Assembly: GCA_049604415.1 (NCBI GenBank)
Contig: JBMYTN010000002.1
Span: 1-64,000 of the forward strand
Direction: 5' to 3'
Length of the DNA: 64,000 nt
From: JBMYTN01 sp049604415
GTDB taxonomy: Bacteria; Pseudomonadota; Alphaproteobacteria; Rhodospirillales; Rhodospirillaceae
The translations under genes and the position numbers were made by a program. Below the pieces are notes generated by a model. That model ran no database searches. It was not told where the DNA came from and saw nothing but the letters and a program-made list of their open reading frames with translations. Of this stretch, positions 51,997 through 61,007 are shown piece by piece. How positions within the stretch are numbered: position 1 is the stretch's first letter; each line of letters starts with the position of its first letter.

Positions 51997-52545
51997 CTAA
52001 TAGGAGCGCGAGCAGTCCACCGGCTCATGCGGGGTGCACAAGGACTGGAACAAATAGTCCGGTTTGCCGCCCTCAACCCATTGTAACCCTTGGGGCAGGC
52101 CATTTTCATCGGCCTCGCCTAAGGTATCGACGAGCGAGATACGATTGGCCTCGCAATCGATGATATGACGTATGGCAACAGTGTCCTTGTTGGATTCAAA
52201 TACCAGCACCTCGAACATATGCAGGCCCGGCAGTTCTGGATGGTCGGTGATTGTGCAGCGATCCACCGCGACGATGCGTTCCACATCGGGAAGAATCATA
52301 TTAAGCAGCGCATTGGTTTCCTGGCTTTCTACGGAATGAACCACTTCGATAGAGGGCGGAAGACTCGCAGCCATGCTGTTATCCCAGTTGTCGCGGAGAT
52401 GGATCGATAACAGCAGCATGCCGACGCCAGCCGCCCCGATGACGAGCACTTTGGGCGCGCGTTTGCCAAACAGCCGAAAGGGCAGCATGACAAGCCCGGC
52501 GATGGCGAAGCCGCCAATCACGGTCGATAGGATAGGAATTAGCAT
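51997..52545 (-). CDS. Membrane-anchored protein of unknown function
   Basis: I do not recognise this 182-residue protein. Two hydrophobic N-terminal helices (about 3-24, ILSTVIGGFAIAGLVMLPF; about 32-48, VLVIGAAGVGMLLLSI) anchor it. The soluble C-terminal part (about 60-182) contains three cysteines (DRCTITDHPEL, HIIDCEANRIS and LCTPHEPVDCS with two), which could form disulfides outside the membrane. GGGGAACAGGGG-like purine-rich sequence precedes the ATG. It has no obvious functional partner; the exonuclease gene upstream on the same strand is 62 bases away. Confidence 0.65.
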   Translation of the reverse strand: MLIPILSTVIGGFAIAGLVMLPFRLFGKRAPKVLVIGAAGVGMLLLSIHLRDNWDNSMAASLPPSIEVVHSVESQETNALLNMILPDVERIVAVDRCTITDHPELPGLHMFEVLVFESNKDTVAIRHIIDCEANRISLVDTLGEADENGLPQGLQWVEGGKPDYLFQSLCTPHEPVDCSRSY

Positions 52546-52607
52546 GTTGTCCCCTGTTCCCCTGTTTGGCAGGCTCTATAGCAACCAAACTTCAGGGAGG
52601 GCAAGGC

Positions 52608-53300
52608 TCAGGCTTCCAACAAGTCCCCGAGACGGGCTTGTTTTTTTCCCGAAAGGCCACTGGCTTGGGCCAGGAATACCTCGGCGCAGGCGATGGCATC
52701 GATCAGCGCATTATGGGCCCGGTAGCGCGGCAGTTTGTAGCGATCCCGGATCGCCCCCAAACGGAAGCTGCCCTTGGCCTCTTTTTCGCTGTGGCGACGG
52801 CGGAACCGTTTGATCTCCAGCGACATGGTATCGACATAGGGCACCGCCAGGGGCAATCCATAAAGCTTGCGGCAGGCCTGGGAGAGGAACTGTTCCTCGA
52901 TCCGGCAATGGTGGGCCACCGGGACCCGCCCGGCAATGCTGTCGAGCACCAAGGGTAAGACGTCTTCCAAAGGCGGAGCGGTTTCCAAATGGCCGTCCAA
53001 AATACCGTGGATCACGGCAGTCTCCGGCGGCACCGGGAAAGTCGGTTTGACCAAATGATATTCCGCCTCACTCAGCCGGATGGCTCCATCAATGATCGGC
53101 ACCAACCCAACGCTGATGATCTCGTCCTTGGTGGAGTCGAGTCCAGTACACTCAATGTCGATGGCGACGAACTCGACCTCGTCATAGCCGGTATTTAGGG
53201 TCGGATAATCTTGGCTGTAATAGTTCTTGAGCGCGCCGTCATGGGCGCGAAACCCAAACCACAGCCGCGCCAAGTCCTGTCCAAGGATCTGGTTCAACAT
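52608..53300 (-). CDS. DEDDh 3'-5' exonuclease (PolC/DnaQ epsilon-like)
   Basis: The 230-residue protein has the DEDD exonuclease motifs: VAIDIECTGLD (Exo I Asp-x-Glu), VAHHCRIEEQFLSQ (Exo II region, with His-His-Cys in place of the usual HNxxFD, so the acidic ligand is uncertain) and RAHNALIDAIACAEVF (Exo III His and Asp). It is related to the DNA polymerase III epsilon subunit and is a known companion of DUF294/CBS proteins in the symporter neighbourhood. I place the start at the ATG at 53300 (MLNQILGQDL), which has a GGGAGAG site. The upstream extension is not family-like. Natural substrate unknown. Confidence 0.87.
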   Translation of the reverse strand: MLNQILGQDLARLWFGFRAHDGALKNYYSQDYPTLNTGYDEVEFVAIDIECTGLDSTKDEIISVGLVPIIDGAIRLSEAEYHLVKPTFPVPPETAVIHGILDGHLETAPPLEDVLPLVLDSIAGRVPVAHHCRIEEQFLSQACRKLYGLPLAVPYVDTMSLEIKRFRRRHSEKEAKGSFRLGAIRDRYKLPRYRAHNALIDAIACAEVFLAQASGLSGKKQARLGDLLEA

Positions 53301-53517
53301 GGTTTTGTCGCTCTCCCTTGCCTTTGCCCCGCTGCGCCGAGCACCCAAAGGCGGCCAAGCATCGGTCAGGCATCTTTCTCGAGCGACAGCCACAGCCCGC
53401 CCGATTTTGTCATTCTCTTAATTGTAGAGAGTCGACAAAAAAATACCACCAAACAATTTGCGGCCATCCGATGCCGCAGAAAGGATCGGATGGACCGCAA
53501 AAGACGGGACTATGCCC

Positions 53518-55383
53518 TTAGAACCGACCGGCCTGATAGGTCGAGGCCATGGAGGTCTGCAATGTTTTCACCACCGTGAACGCATCTTTGAGGTGATTGC
53601 GCTCAAAGCTGGACAGGGCGTCGGGCTCTAGGAAGTTATCGGCCTTCTTGCCTTCCCGGATCTGCTGGGCTTGATGCCGCAGCCGGATCAGGCTGATATA
53701 TTCCAGCGCATCTTGCAGATCCCCGGCTCCGTCTTTGCTCAAAGTCCCGGCGTCCCGGGCCGCACCCAGGCGCTCCTGGGTGTTAACATGGGGCGCACCG
53801 GCGGCTAGGGCATAGACCCGGGCCAGATCGACAATCGGCACCACACCATTATGCTTCAGATCCATGGTGTGGTTGTGATCGCCGCCCCGGATCAGGACGA
53901 AGTTCCGGAAAAAGCCGAGCGGTGGGTGGTGAGTCATGGCATTTCCGGCCATAAAGGCTTGGAAAATCTTGTTTTTCTGGCACTTCTCCAAGACTTCTTT
54001 GTGCAGGGCCTCAAACAAGGCCTTTTCGCCATGGATGATTCGCAAATCAAAGAAGATGCAGCTCAGCATCAAGGATTTCGGATCCGGTTGTTCAATCCAT
54101 TTGGAGAACTTCGCCCGCCAGCCCGAGAGCGGTTGGCGCCAGTCATCGGTCATGGCCATCATTTCGCCGGGGCAGTAGATATAGCCACAGGTGTTCAGGC
54201 CATCATTGACGTATTTGGCGAAGGCTTTGAAATACTCGCCATGTTTGGCCGGGTCATAGCTGTCATCAAGCAGCAGCCAATTGTCTTGGTCCGATTGCGC
54301 CGTTTGCTCATGCCGGGCTTGGGAACCCGCCGCCATCCAGGCATAGGGGATGGGGGCTGGGCCGAGAGCTTCTTCCGCCAAGGTGATCAGGCGCGAGGTT
54401 GCTGCATCGGATAATGCTGAAACCAGATGGCCAATGTTTTGTGCCGTGGCCCCGCTGTCAGCCAAATTCAGCACCAGATCCGGGATGTGATTGAGGACCT
54501 CCCGCATCTCCTCCGCAGAATTCCGTTTATAGATGTCGCCAACCAAATACACCGCCGAGGTGGTCTGGGTTTTCACCAGATTGGTGGTGGTGATGCAGCC
54601 CGCCAGTTCTTCGCCACGGACCACGGGAAGATGGCGGATGTTGCGCCGGGACATCAGCAACAAGGCATCAAAGGCATAGGCGTCGGCATCGATTCGGATC
54701 GGTGATCCGGACATGAGATTGGCCAGCGGGGTGTCATAGGGAAGCCCCTCGGCCACCACCCGATTGCGCAAATCCCGGTCGGTAAAGATCCCGGCCAAGG
54801 CTCCCTCTTTGGTGATGAGCAGACAAGACGCTCGATCATCGCGCATTTTTTGCGCCGCTTCGCGCACGGTGGCCTCTGGGGTGATGGTGACCGGCTCCCG
54901 CACCAGCATGTCGCCAACCCGGATGGTCATCAGGTTTAGACCCTCATCCTGGGCCGTAATGGCCGAACGCTTGCCTTCGGCCAAACTGCCGCCGGCCAGA
55001 GGCGAGAGGAAAAAGTCGATCGAGGCGTATTTTTCCCGCAGGCTGTTGAACAAGGGCACGGGGATGCAATAGGTCAGGCTGTCTTCGATGGCGACCGAGC
55101 GGTTGATCGCCTCGCCCCCGCGCAGAAGGGCGCGCAGGCCACACATATCGCCTTCGCCTAGACGGGCAAGCAGATTGCCGTCCGGATCATAGGTCTCCAG
55201 AGCACCGGTTCTGACCAGGAAGAGGCAGGAAATCGGTTTGCCGATCGTGACCAGCTCCTCGCCTTTGCGGGCATAGCGGATCTCGATGGCATTGGCCAAA
55301 CTGTTCAGCGCGTCCTCATCGAGCGTTTCGAACGGATGGTGGTTGCCGAGAAAATCGCGGATCTCGATCAGTTCAATTTCCAT
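53518..55383 (-). CDS. cNMP-binding / CBS / DUF294 nucleotidyltransferase-like protein
   Basis: The 621-residue regulator has four parts: a cyclic-nucleotide-binding fold (about 10-125; LVTIGKPISCLFLVRTG), a CBS pair (about 155-275; MLVREPVTITPEATVREAAQ and RNIRHLPVVRGEELAG), a DUF294 nucleotidyltransferase-like domain with AAGSQARHEQTAQSDQDNW (helix-loop with conserved Ser, Arg and Asp), and a DUF294_C helical domain (about 490-621). In characterised or annotated neighbourhoods this protein is found with acetate/pyruvate symporters and an epsilon-like exonuclease, as here. It may be a nutrient-sensing regulator of transport. A strong terminator separates it from the symporter gene. Confidence 0.93.
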   Translation of the reverse strand: MEIELIEIRDFLGNHHPFETLDEDALNSLANAIEIRYARKGEELVTIGKPISCLFLVRTGALETYDPDGNLLARLGEGDMCGLRALLRGGEAINRSVAIEDSLTYCIPVPLFNSLREKYASIDFFLSPLAGGSLAEGKRSAITAQDEGLNLMTIRVGDMLVREPVTITPEATVREAAQKMRDDRASCLLITKEGALAGIFTDRDLRNRVVAEGLPYDTPLANLMSGSPIRIDADAYAFDALLLMSRRNIRHLPVVRGEELAGCITTTNLVKTQTTSAVYLVGDIYKRNSAEEMREVLNHIPDLVLNLADSGATAQNIGHLVSALSDAATSRLITLAEEALGPAPIPYAWMAAGSQARHEQTAQSDQDNWLLLDDSYDPAKHGEYFKAFAKYVNDGLNTCGYIYCPGEMMAMTDDWRQPLSGWRAKFSKWIEQPDPKSLMLSCIFFDLRIIHGEKALFEALHKEVLEKCQKNKIFQAFMAGNAMTHHPPLGFFRNFVLIRGGDHNHTMDLKHNGVVPIVDLARVYALAAGAPHVNTQERLGAARDAGTLSKDGAGDLQDALEYISLIRLRHQAQQIREGKKADNFLEPDALSSFERNHLKDAFTVVKTLQTSMASTYQAGRF

Positions 55384-55509
55384 GCGTTGTGCTCCCCCCT
55401 TTTATGCTTTTCGCCAGTATACGCTGTTGTCGCCAGACTGTCTTGATCCGGCGCAAAGTCTGATTGGTTTTTCAGACTTTTATCCGGGGGATCAGGTCGG
55501 TCCTCAAGC

Positions 55510-55543
55510 AAAAAAAAGCGCGCATCCGATGCCGGATGCGCGC
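55510..55543 (-). terminator. Rho-independent terminator downstream of the symporter gene
   Basis: GCGCGCATCCG (55518-55528) and CGGATGCGCGC (55533-55543) make a perfect 11-bp stem with a 4-base loop. On the minus strand it is followed by TTTTTTT (the A-run 55511-55517). It lies 63 bases after the symporter stop and before the cNMP-CBS-DUF294 gene. Confidence 0.93.
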
Positions 55544-55605
55544 CTGAAAATGTAAGAGGCGGGTGCGGAGCCTGACCGGTTGGCCAGGCTCCGTGCCCTT
55601 GAAGA

Positions 55606-57378
55606 TTAGTGGTGGGTGGCTTCCCCGGCGCCACGCGGGCTCCGGATGTTTTCCACCAGGGCGGCCACTTCCGGCGGGACCGGAGCGGTCACGCGGGAAA
55701 CGATGTTGGCCACCAGGAAGTTCAGAGCCATACCGACGGCACCGATACCTTCCGGGGAGATGCCGAACAGCCAGTTCTCTGGAACGTTGTCGATGAGCGG
55801 GGCAAAGAACACGCCCTTGTATGCCAGGATGTAACCCATGGTGAACACCAGACCGGTCAGCATCCCTGCAATGGCACCCTCGCGGTTGATGGTCTTCGAG
55901 AAGATACCCATCATGATCGCCGGGAACAGGGACGACGCTGCCAGACCGAACGCGAAGGCGACCACCTGCGCCACGAACCCTGGCGGGTTGTAGCCCAGAT
56001 AACCAGCGATACAGATCGCGGTTGCGGCAGCGACACGGCCAGCCATCAGCTCGGTCTTTTCGGAGATATCCGGGGTCAGGGTTCCCTTCATCAAGTCGTG
56101 GGAAATACCTGCGGAAATCACCAGCAGCAGACCGGCAGCGGTGGACAGCGCCGCAGCGATACCACCAGCAGCGACCAAGGCAATCACCCAGTCAGGCAGT
56201 TGAGCAATTTCCGGGTTGGCCAGAACCATGATGTCACGGTTCACGGTCAACTCGTTGCCCTTCCAGCCCCAACCTTCGGCCTTAGCAGCGAACTCAGCGT
56301 TCTTGTCATTGTAGTACTGGATCCGACCGTCGCCGTTCTTGTCTTCGAACTTCAGCAGGCCGGTGACTTCCCAGCGACCGAACCAGTCCGGACGATCTTC
56401 GTAGACAAGGTTGGCTTCCGGATCACCGACTTCCATGCCGACGAACTGGACGGTGGTGGTCAGGTTGTAGCGGGCCATGGCACCCACGGCCGGAGCAACG
56501 GTGTACAGCAGAGCAATGAACACCAGGGCCCAACCAGCGGAGGAGCGCGCATCACGCACCTTCGGCACGGTGAAGAAGCGGACGATCACGTGGGGCAGAC
56601 CGGCGGTACCAACCATCAGCGCAATGGTGATGGCAAGCACGTCAATCATTTCCTTTGGTCCCTGGGTGTATTCCAGGAAGCCAAGATCGGTCACCACTTC
56701 ATTCAAGCGATGCAGCAGCGGGCCGGTGCCGTCAGACAGGTCGCCAATGAAAGCGATCTGCGGGATCGGGTTGCCGGTCAGCTGGAAGGAGATGAAGATC
56801 GCCGGAACCGTGTAAGCGGAGATCAGCACGCAGTACTGTGCCACCTGGGTGTAGGTGATCCCCTTCATCCCGCCGAGCACGGCGTAGACGAACACGATAC
56901 CCATACCGATGATCAGACCGGTCAGAATGTCCACTTCCAGGAAGCGGGAGAACACAATCCCCACACCGCGCATCTGCCCCGCCACATAGGTGAAGGAGAT
57001 GAAGATCAGGCACAACACCGCCACCACGCGAGCGGAGGTGGAGTAGTACCGATCACCGATGAATTCAGGGACGGTGAACTTGCCGTACTTCCGCAGATAC
57101 GGAGCCAGCAGCATGGCCAACAGCACATAGCCGCCGGTCCAGCCCATCAAATACACAGAGGCGCCATACCCCAAGAAGGCGATCAAGCCCGCCATGGAGA
57201 TGAAGGAGGCAGCACTCATCCAGTCAGCGCCGGTGGCCATACCATTGGCAACCGGGTGCACGCCCTTACCGGCGACGTAGAATTCACCCGTGCTGGCAGC
57301 ACGAGCCCAGATCGCGATGCCGATATACAGCGCGAAGCTGAGACCCACGGCAATGTAGGTCAGCGTTTTGAGATCCAT
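55606..57378 (-). CDS. Sodium:solute symporter, VC_2705 subfamily (acetate-permease-like)
   Basis: The 590-residue transporter belongs to the SSS family: GVHPVANGMATGADWMSAAS and TVPEFIGDRYYSTSARVVA are the usual opening helices, and AALSTAAGLLLVISAGISHD and AFGLAASSLFPAIMMGIFSK contain the sodium-binding helix region. It needs the DUF4212 small subunit, encoded 25 bases upstream. Residues about 305-385 form an extended loop not found in typical ActP, holding an EF-hand-like DKNGDGRIQYYN (346-357; Asp, Asn, Asp, Gly, Ile in place, Asn for the last acidic ligand). Codon use is strongly biased, suggesting high expression. Likely acetate or another short-chain acid, inferred. Confidence 0.93.
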   Translation of the reverse strand: MDLKTLTYIAVGLSFALYIGIAIWARAASTGEFYVAGKGVHPVANGMATGADWMSAASFISMAGLIAFLGYGASVYLMGWTGGYVLLAMLLAPYLRKYGKFTVPEFIGDRYYSTSARVVAVLCLIFISFTYVAGQMRGVGIVFSRFLEVDILTGLIIGMGIVFVYAVLGGMKGITYTQVAQYCVLISAYTVPAIFISFQLTGNPIPQIAFIGDLSDGTGPLLHRLNEVVTDLGFLEYTQGPKEMIDVLAITIALMVGTAGLPHVIVRFFTVPKVRDARSSAGWALVFIALLYTVAPAVGAMARYNLTTTVQFVGMEVGDPEANLVYEDRPDWFGRWEVTGLLKFEDKNGDGRIQYYNDKNAEFAAKAEGWGWKGNELTVNRDIMVLANPEIAQLPDWVIALVAAGGIAAALSTAAGLLLVISAGISHDLMKGTLTPDISEKTELMAGRVAAATAICIAGYLGYNPPGFVAQVVAFAFGLAASSLFPAIMMGIFSKTINREGAIAGMLTGLVFTMGYILAYKGVFFAPLIDNVPENWLFGISPEGIGAVGMALNFLVANIVSRVTAPVPPEVAALVENIRSPRGAGEATHH

Positions 57379-57403
57379 TCTCTAAATCCTTCCGATCTGA
57401 CCG

Positions 57404-57661
57404 TTATTCTTCGTCGACGTCGAACTCGCGGTCCATCTTGTTCATGCGAGCCGCATAGAAGAAGATCAGAGCCACGAAGATGTAGATTGAGCCTTGCTGG
57501 GCGAACCAGAAGCCCAAGCCAGCGCCGCCGACTTGGATGGCATCAAGCGCATCACGCAGAATGATGCCAAAGCCATATGAAACAACGAACCAGACGGCCA
57601 GACAGGTCAAGATCAGCTTGACCGAAGCCTGCCAATAGGCGTCTGCGGATTTATCCGACAT
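57404..57661 (-). CDS. DUF4212 symporter small subunit
   Basis: An 85-residue membrane protein of the DUF4212 family (TIGR03647): two transmembrane helices, LTCLAVWFVVSYGFGIIL and GFWFAQQGSIYIFVALIFFY, the conserved FWFAQQGS turn, and a charged tail MNKMDREFDVDEE. Members are always encoded immediately before VC_2705-type sodium:solute symporters and are thought to be their accessory subunit; the pair here is 25 bases apart. GGGAGG lies before the ATG. Confidence 0.95.
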   Translation of the reverse strand: MSDKSADAYWQASVKLILTCLAVWFVVSYGFGIILRDALDAIQVGGAGLGFWFAQQGSIYIFVALIFFYAARMNKMDREFDVDEE

Positions 57662-58478
57662 TTGGTGGTACCTCCCTTACTAGGTTTTCCCCACTCCGAA
57701 AGACGACAATCCACACGGGAATTGTCGCCATGCACAAGCTATGGGCGCCACCAAACGCGATTTTGAACGCACTTCGGGAGTCGACAGGTCACCGCTATCT
57801 CCTCCCCTGCATTCTTTTTTGATCGTTAGGGCGGTGGACCCGATGCCCGGCAGCATATCCATTTTCACTGTGAAAAAAAGTCGAAATTTTCCTCGGGCAC
57901 AAAATCAGCAGTCGTATCGACACAAAAAACCAATATGCCCAGATTTCGACACATATGGATGTTGTCGTCGAAACTGAAATCCCATTCCGTTATCGGGTCA
58001 AAATTGCTCAATGATCTTTGAATTGATTTAAATCAATAGGTTATGGGGCGTTTGAGGGGTGAAAATCCGATCCGAATTGCCGCAATTTCCTTGCGTATTC
58101 GGGCTCTGAATCGCAGTTTTCTGATCGGTTGTTATCCCCTTTTGCGAATGTGGATATCGTCTCTTTCGATGGTTAAGTCTTGCGAGAATTTTGCGGCGGT
58201 TGAATTGTTGTCGTCGAAATGTTCGCTATTGCTCCGCGTATTTCGATTCGGAAAGAAAAACCGCCCATAATTGTTTAGCAAATTACTCTGGAACCGAATC
58301 TGCTCTATCTGGTCTACAGACAGGAACAGGTAAATAGGAAATAATCATATATTATAATGAGTTATGGCAGTCCTGAGCGTTTGACGCCCTGGGCGGCACA
58401 GCAGTACCGCGCGCAAACGGCCTTTGAGCCGCCTGTCAGATGCCTGAAACGCGCAGGGCACTCGAGTCTGGAAAGGTT
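57662..58478. promoter_or_regulatory. 816-bp gap with TTGTCG repeats upstream of the DUF4212-symporter operon
   Basis: This long intergenic stretch lies between the operon start and the sulfotransferase stop. It becomes AT-rich after 57850. It contains a 7-base inverted repeat CGACAAT-N10-ATTGTCG (57704-57727), 43 bases before the DUF4212 ATG. An exact 13-base direct repeat GTTGTCGTCGAAA occurs at 57961-57973 and 58207-58219. Together these give four TTGTCG half-sites. Two short frames on the plus strand (57741-57977 and 58043-58270) have no recognisable composition or start site, and I do not call them genes. The repeats may be operators for the symporter. Confidence 0.5.
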
Positions 58479-60050
58479 TTAAGGGGAGTCTGTTTTTGGC
58501 TCGGCGAGGCGATCCATTTCCGCCTTGCGGGCCTGATGAACGCAATCGGTGAAGGTCTCATATCCTTCTGCCCTTCCGATGGAACGGGCGTGCACCGCAT
58601 TGGCGATCTGCGCCCGACCGGCGGTGATCACAGTGCCAGGACGCCGGTGATGGGCCATGACGGCGTCATCCCAAGGCAGGCCTAAGAAATCCAGCAGGCG
58701 GGTCATGGTTTCCTTTGGTGCGCCGACCAGATCCTCATAGGTCAGGTCAAACCAATAGCCTGGGCCGATCCGGTCACGCCAGGCATTCATCTGATGCTCA
58801 TAGAGGGCGAAATAGCGTCCGATATCCGCCGGGTCATAGGACCATGCCATCAGACCAGGGGCAAAAAACTGCTCATAGCAGCTGAGCGCCGTATCTTCGG
58901 TCCGGCGGGTGAGGTGAATCACCCGCGCATTGGGCAGACACAGTCTTATCTGTCCAAGGAATCGGTAATTGGCCGGGGTCTTATCGACATGGGTTAAGCC
59001 CGCCAGATCCTCAGGCCCCAAATCGGAATGCCCAGACAGAATCGCTTCCCAATAGCGATCCCGGGCTGTTCGGCATAAGCGCTTGGACCAGGGGTCAAGC
59101 CCCGTGCCGTGGATGGCGCGCATCATGGCCACGCTCTCACCCCCACCGGTAACGGCGGGATGGGCATCGAGCATGCGCTCAAGCAAAGTGGTTCCACTGC
59201 GGGGCAAGCCCAGCACAAAGATGGCTTGTGGGTGTAAGGTCCCCATGGGCAGGCTGGGCCGGAACCGGTCTACGGTGCGGTCCCAATGGTCAAGCGCCAT
59301 GGTTTGGATCGTCCGCTCGGCTTCCATGGACCAGGGCAAATCGGCCCGAACGCAGGCATTGGCCCGGTGCAGGGCGTCCATCCGGTCTACAGGGCTGGCT
59401 TTTTCGATGGACAGGGCATGGGCGAAGAGCACAAAAGGTGCGTCTGGGGCTGAAGCAGACTCCGCGGCCACCTTATCGGCGAGTGCGGCCAATTGGCGCT
59501 GTTCTTGTTCCGAAAGCGCTGTTGCCCCGACCAGACTGAACCAGCAACGCCCATTGGTTGGGGCTAGGTCTCTGGCGCGACGCAGTTCTGCCAGGGCTTC
59601 GGATTGCTCCCGATTGGCCAGCAGCACCATGCCCAAGGTCCGGGCCGCTTCCGCATTGTCGGGTGCCAGCTCCACTGCCTTGCGATGCGCCGCCAGTGCC
59701 GGGGGCAGATTGCCGGTTTGAAAGGCTGCGGAGCCCAAGGTCACCCAGGCATCAACGGTCTGTGCCAAGGGGCCATCGGCCGCAACGGCCCGGGCGATCA
59801 GCGGCAAGGCTTTGCCGGGCAAGCCCATCTGCAACTGGGCAAAGCCCAGATAGAAGGCGATGGTTTCATCATCGGGTTGAAGGTGGTGCAGGATCGCCAA
59901 GCGCTTTTCTGCATCCTGATACCGCCGCTCTTTCAAAGCGGTCATGGCATCGGCCAACGCATCGGCGGCGGACATATTGCCCTGCTCCGACCCGGATTGA
60001 TCCAAGCCACCCCGGTTGGGACCCTTGCCGTGATGCGACTCTCCAGACAT
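58479..60050 (-). CDS. TPR-containing sulfotransferase
   Basis: The protein (523 residues from 60050, or 498 from an ATG at 59975 with AGGGCAAT) has several tetratricopeptide repeats (about 30-200; EKRLAILHHLQPDDETIAFY, ALAAHRKAVELAPDNAEAAR). A Sulfotransfer family domain follows from about 265: AIFVLGLPRSGTTLLERMLD is the PAPS 5'-phosphosulfate loop, and ARVIHLTRRTEDTALSCYEQ holds the 3'-phosphate contact. FDLTYEDLVGAPKETMTRLL is also typical. It sulfates an unknown glycan or peptide. The TPR part probably recruits it to partners. Both starts are open. Confidence 0.9.
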   Translation of the reverse strand: MSGESHHGKGPNRGGLDQSGSEQGNMSAADALADAMTALKERRYQDAEKRLAILHHLQPDDETIAFYLGFAQLQMGLPGKALPLIARAVAADGPLAQTVDAWVTLGSAAFQTGNLPPALAAHRKAVELAPDNAEAARTLGMVLLANREQSEALAELRRARDLAPTNGRCWFSLVGATALSEQEQRQLAALADKVAAESASAPDAPFVLFAHALSIEKASPVDRMDALHRANACVRADLPWSMEAERTIQTMALDHWDRTVDRFRPSLPMGTLHPQAIFVLGLPRSGTTLLERMLDAHPAVTGGGESVAMMRAIHGTGLDPWSKRLCRTARDRYWEAILSGHSDLGPEDLAGLTHVDKTPANYRFLGQIRLCLPNARVIHLTRRTEDTALSCYEQFFAPGLMAWSYDPADIGRYFALYEHQMNAWRDRIGPGYWFDLTYEDLVGAPKETMTRLLDFLGLPWDDAVMAHHRRPGTVITAGRAQIANAVHARSIGRAEGYETFTDCVHQARKAEMDRLAEPKTDSP

Positions 60051-60156
60051 GAGGCGACCCTAGGTCATAACCCTTTAAATGGGAAGGCCTTTGGCAGTCG
60101 GGTATTTCCCTCCAGGTTTGGACTGGATTGAGAGCCCTATTAGATCGAACAGGGCT

Positions 60157-60549
60157 CTAGTCGTCACTGCGGGCCATGGCCGCGAGCAGTCGGATATAGT
60201 GGTGCCGGACCTCTGCGTCCAAACCCCAATAGATTTCCGCCAGGGTTTGGGTTTCCTGCTTGGACATTGGGTCGCTCTCGCCGCCAAACTCTTCCACGAC
60301 CTTGGCGGCTTCCTGTAAGTCCGTGAAAAAATAATCGATAGGAACCTTCAGTACTTGGGCAATATCGAATAATCGGCTGGCGCTGACCCGGTTCGTACCG
60401 CGTTCATACTTTTGGATCTGCTGGAACGAGACTCCAACACTTGAGGCCACAGAATCCTGATCCATACCTAGAGCAATTCGGCGTGCACGCATTCTTTGGC
60501 CCACGTGCAGATCAACGAAATGGATGTCTTTCTTCTCTTTTTCCAGCAT
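60157..60549 (-). CDS. Xre-family transcriptional regulator
   Basis: A 130-residue regulator. The N-terminal HTH is classical: GQRMRARRIALGMDQDSVAS, GVSFQQIQKYERGTNRVSAS and VLKVPIDYFFTD. The C-terminal part (about 78-130; EEFGGESDPMSKQETQTLAE, DAEVRHHYIRLLAAMARSDD) resembles a SinR-like dimerisation tail. This type is widely found in alphaproteobacteria as a stress or cell-cycle regulator. A short inverted repeat AGGTT-n4-AACCT lies just upstream (60595-60608) and could be its own operator. The gene's AT content is a little higher than its neighbours. Confidence 0.9.
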   Translation of the reverse strand: MLEKEKKDIHFVDLHVGQRMRARRIALGMDQDSVASSVGVSFQQIQKYERGTNRVSASRLFDIAQVLKVPIDYFFTDLQEAAKVVEEFGGESDPMSKQETQTLAEIYWGLDAEVRHHYIRLLAAMARSDD

Positions 60550-61007
60550 CGATGTCTCGATTACATTCCCAAACTGACACCTGATTACCCTCTTAGGTTT
60601 AGTAACCTCTAGAGGCCTTCACAGAATGTGTACACATATCGGGAGTGTAAATCGAGTTTTTAGGAGAAAATTCTTTGTTTTCAACCTAAAGGGGTTTGCT
60701 AAATTTATGGGTCAGCACTTCAGCGAGAACTACAATTTAGTGGTAATATGCTGATATTGCAAGATATTTGCGGAAATACCGGCAATCATCCCGTAAATCG
60801 TGTATAACTCAGTATTATAATTAAAGTGCGATCAGCATTTTTACCCTATATTAAAATCGTTAAAGTTGTTTCGCCATCCTCCGCGATTGGGCATTTCTCT
60901 CGTGCCAAGCCCCTCCATAAGTCCCAGTCTTGACGGAACGCGTTGCCTTGATCAGTGTGCGCCGCGTCCGAAAGCGATGGCGATGTGAGCGGAGTGAGTC
61001 TTTATCC
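60550..61007. promoter_or_regulatory. AT-rich divergent gap between the Xre and NUDIX genes
   Basis: About 460 bases without a gene, AT-rich between 60640 and 60880. It holds AGGTTtagtAACCT (60595-60608), and two similar sequences TTACCCTCTTAGG (60586-60598) and TAACCTCTAGAGG (60603-60615) that may be binding sites of the Xre protein. I see no tRNA, no riboswitch and no other recognised element. Confidence 0.4.

Noticed and set aside
55609..57564. A 651-residue open frame on the plus strand opposite the symporter
   Set aside because: It is rich in His, Gln and Gly without any fold or membrane pattern, a by-product of strong codon bias in the symporter, whose reading frame has clear family motifs.
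57741..58270. Two short plus-strand frames in the 816-bp gap
   Set aside because: No ribosome site, no domain, and mixed composition; the gap is better read as regulatory.
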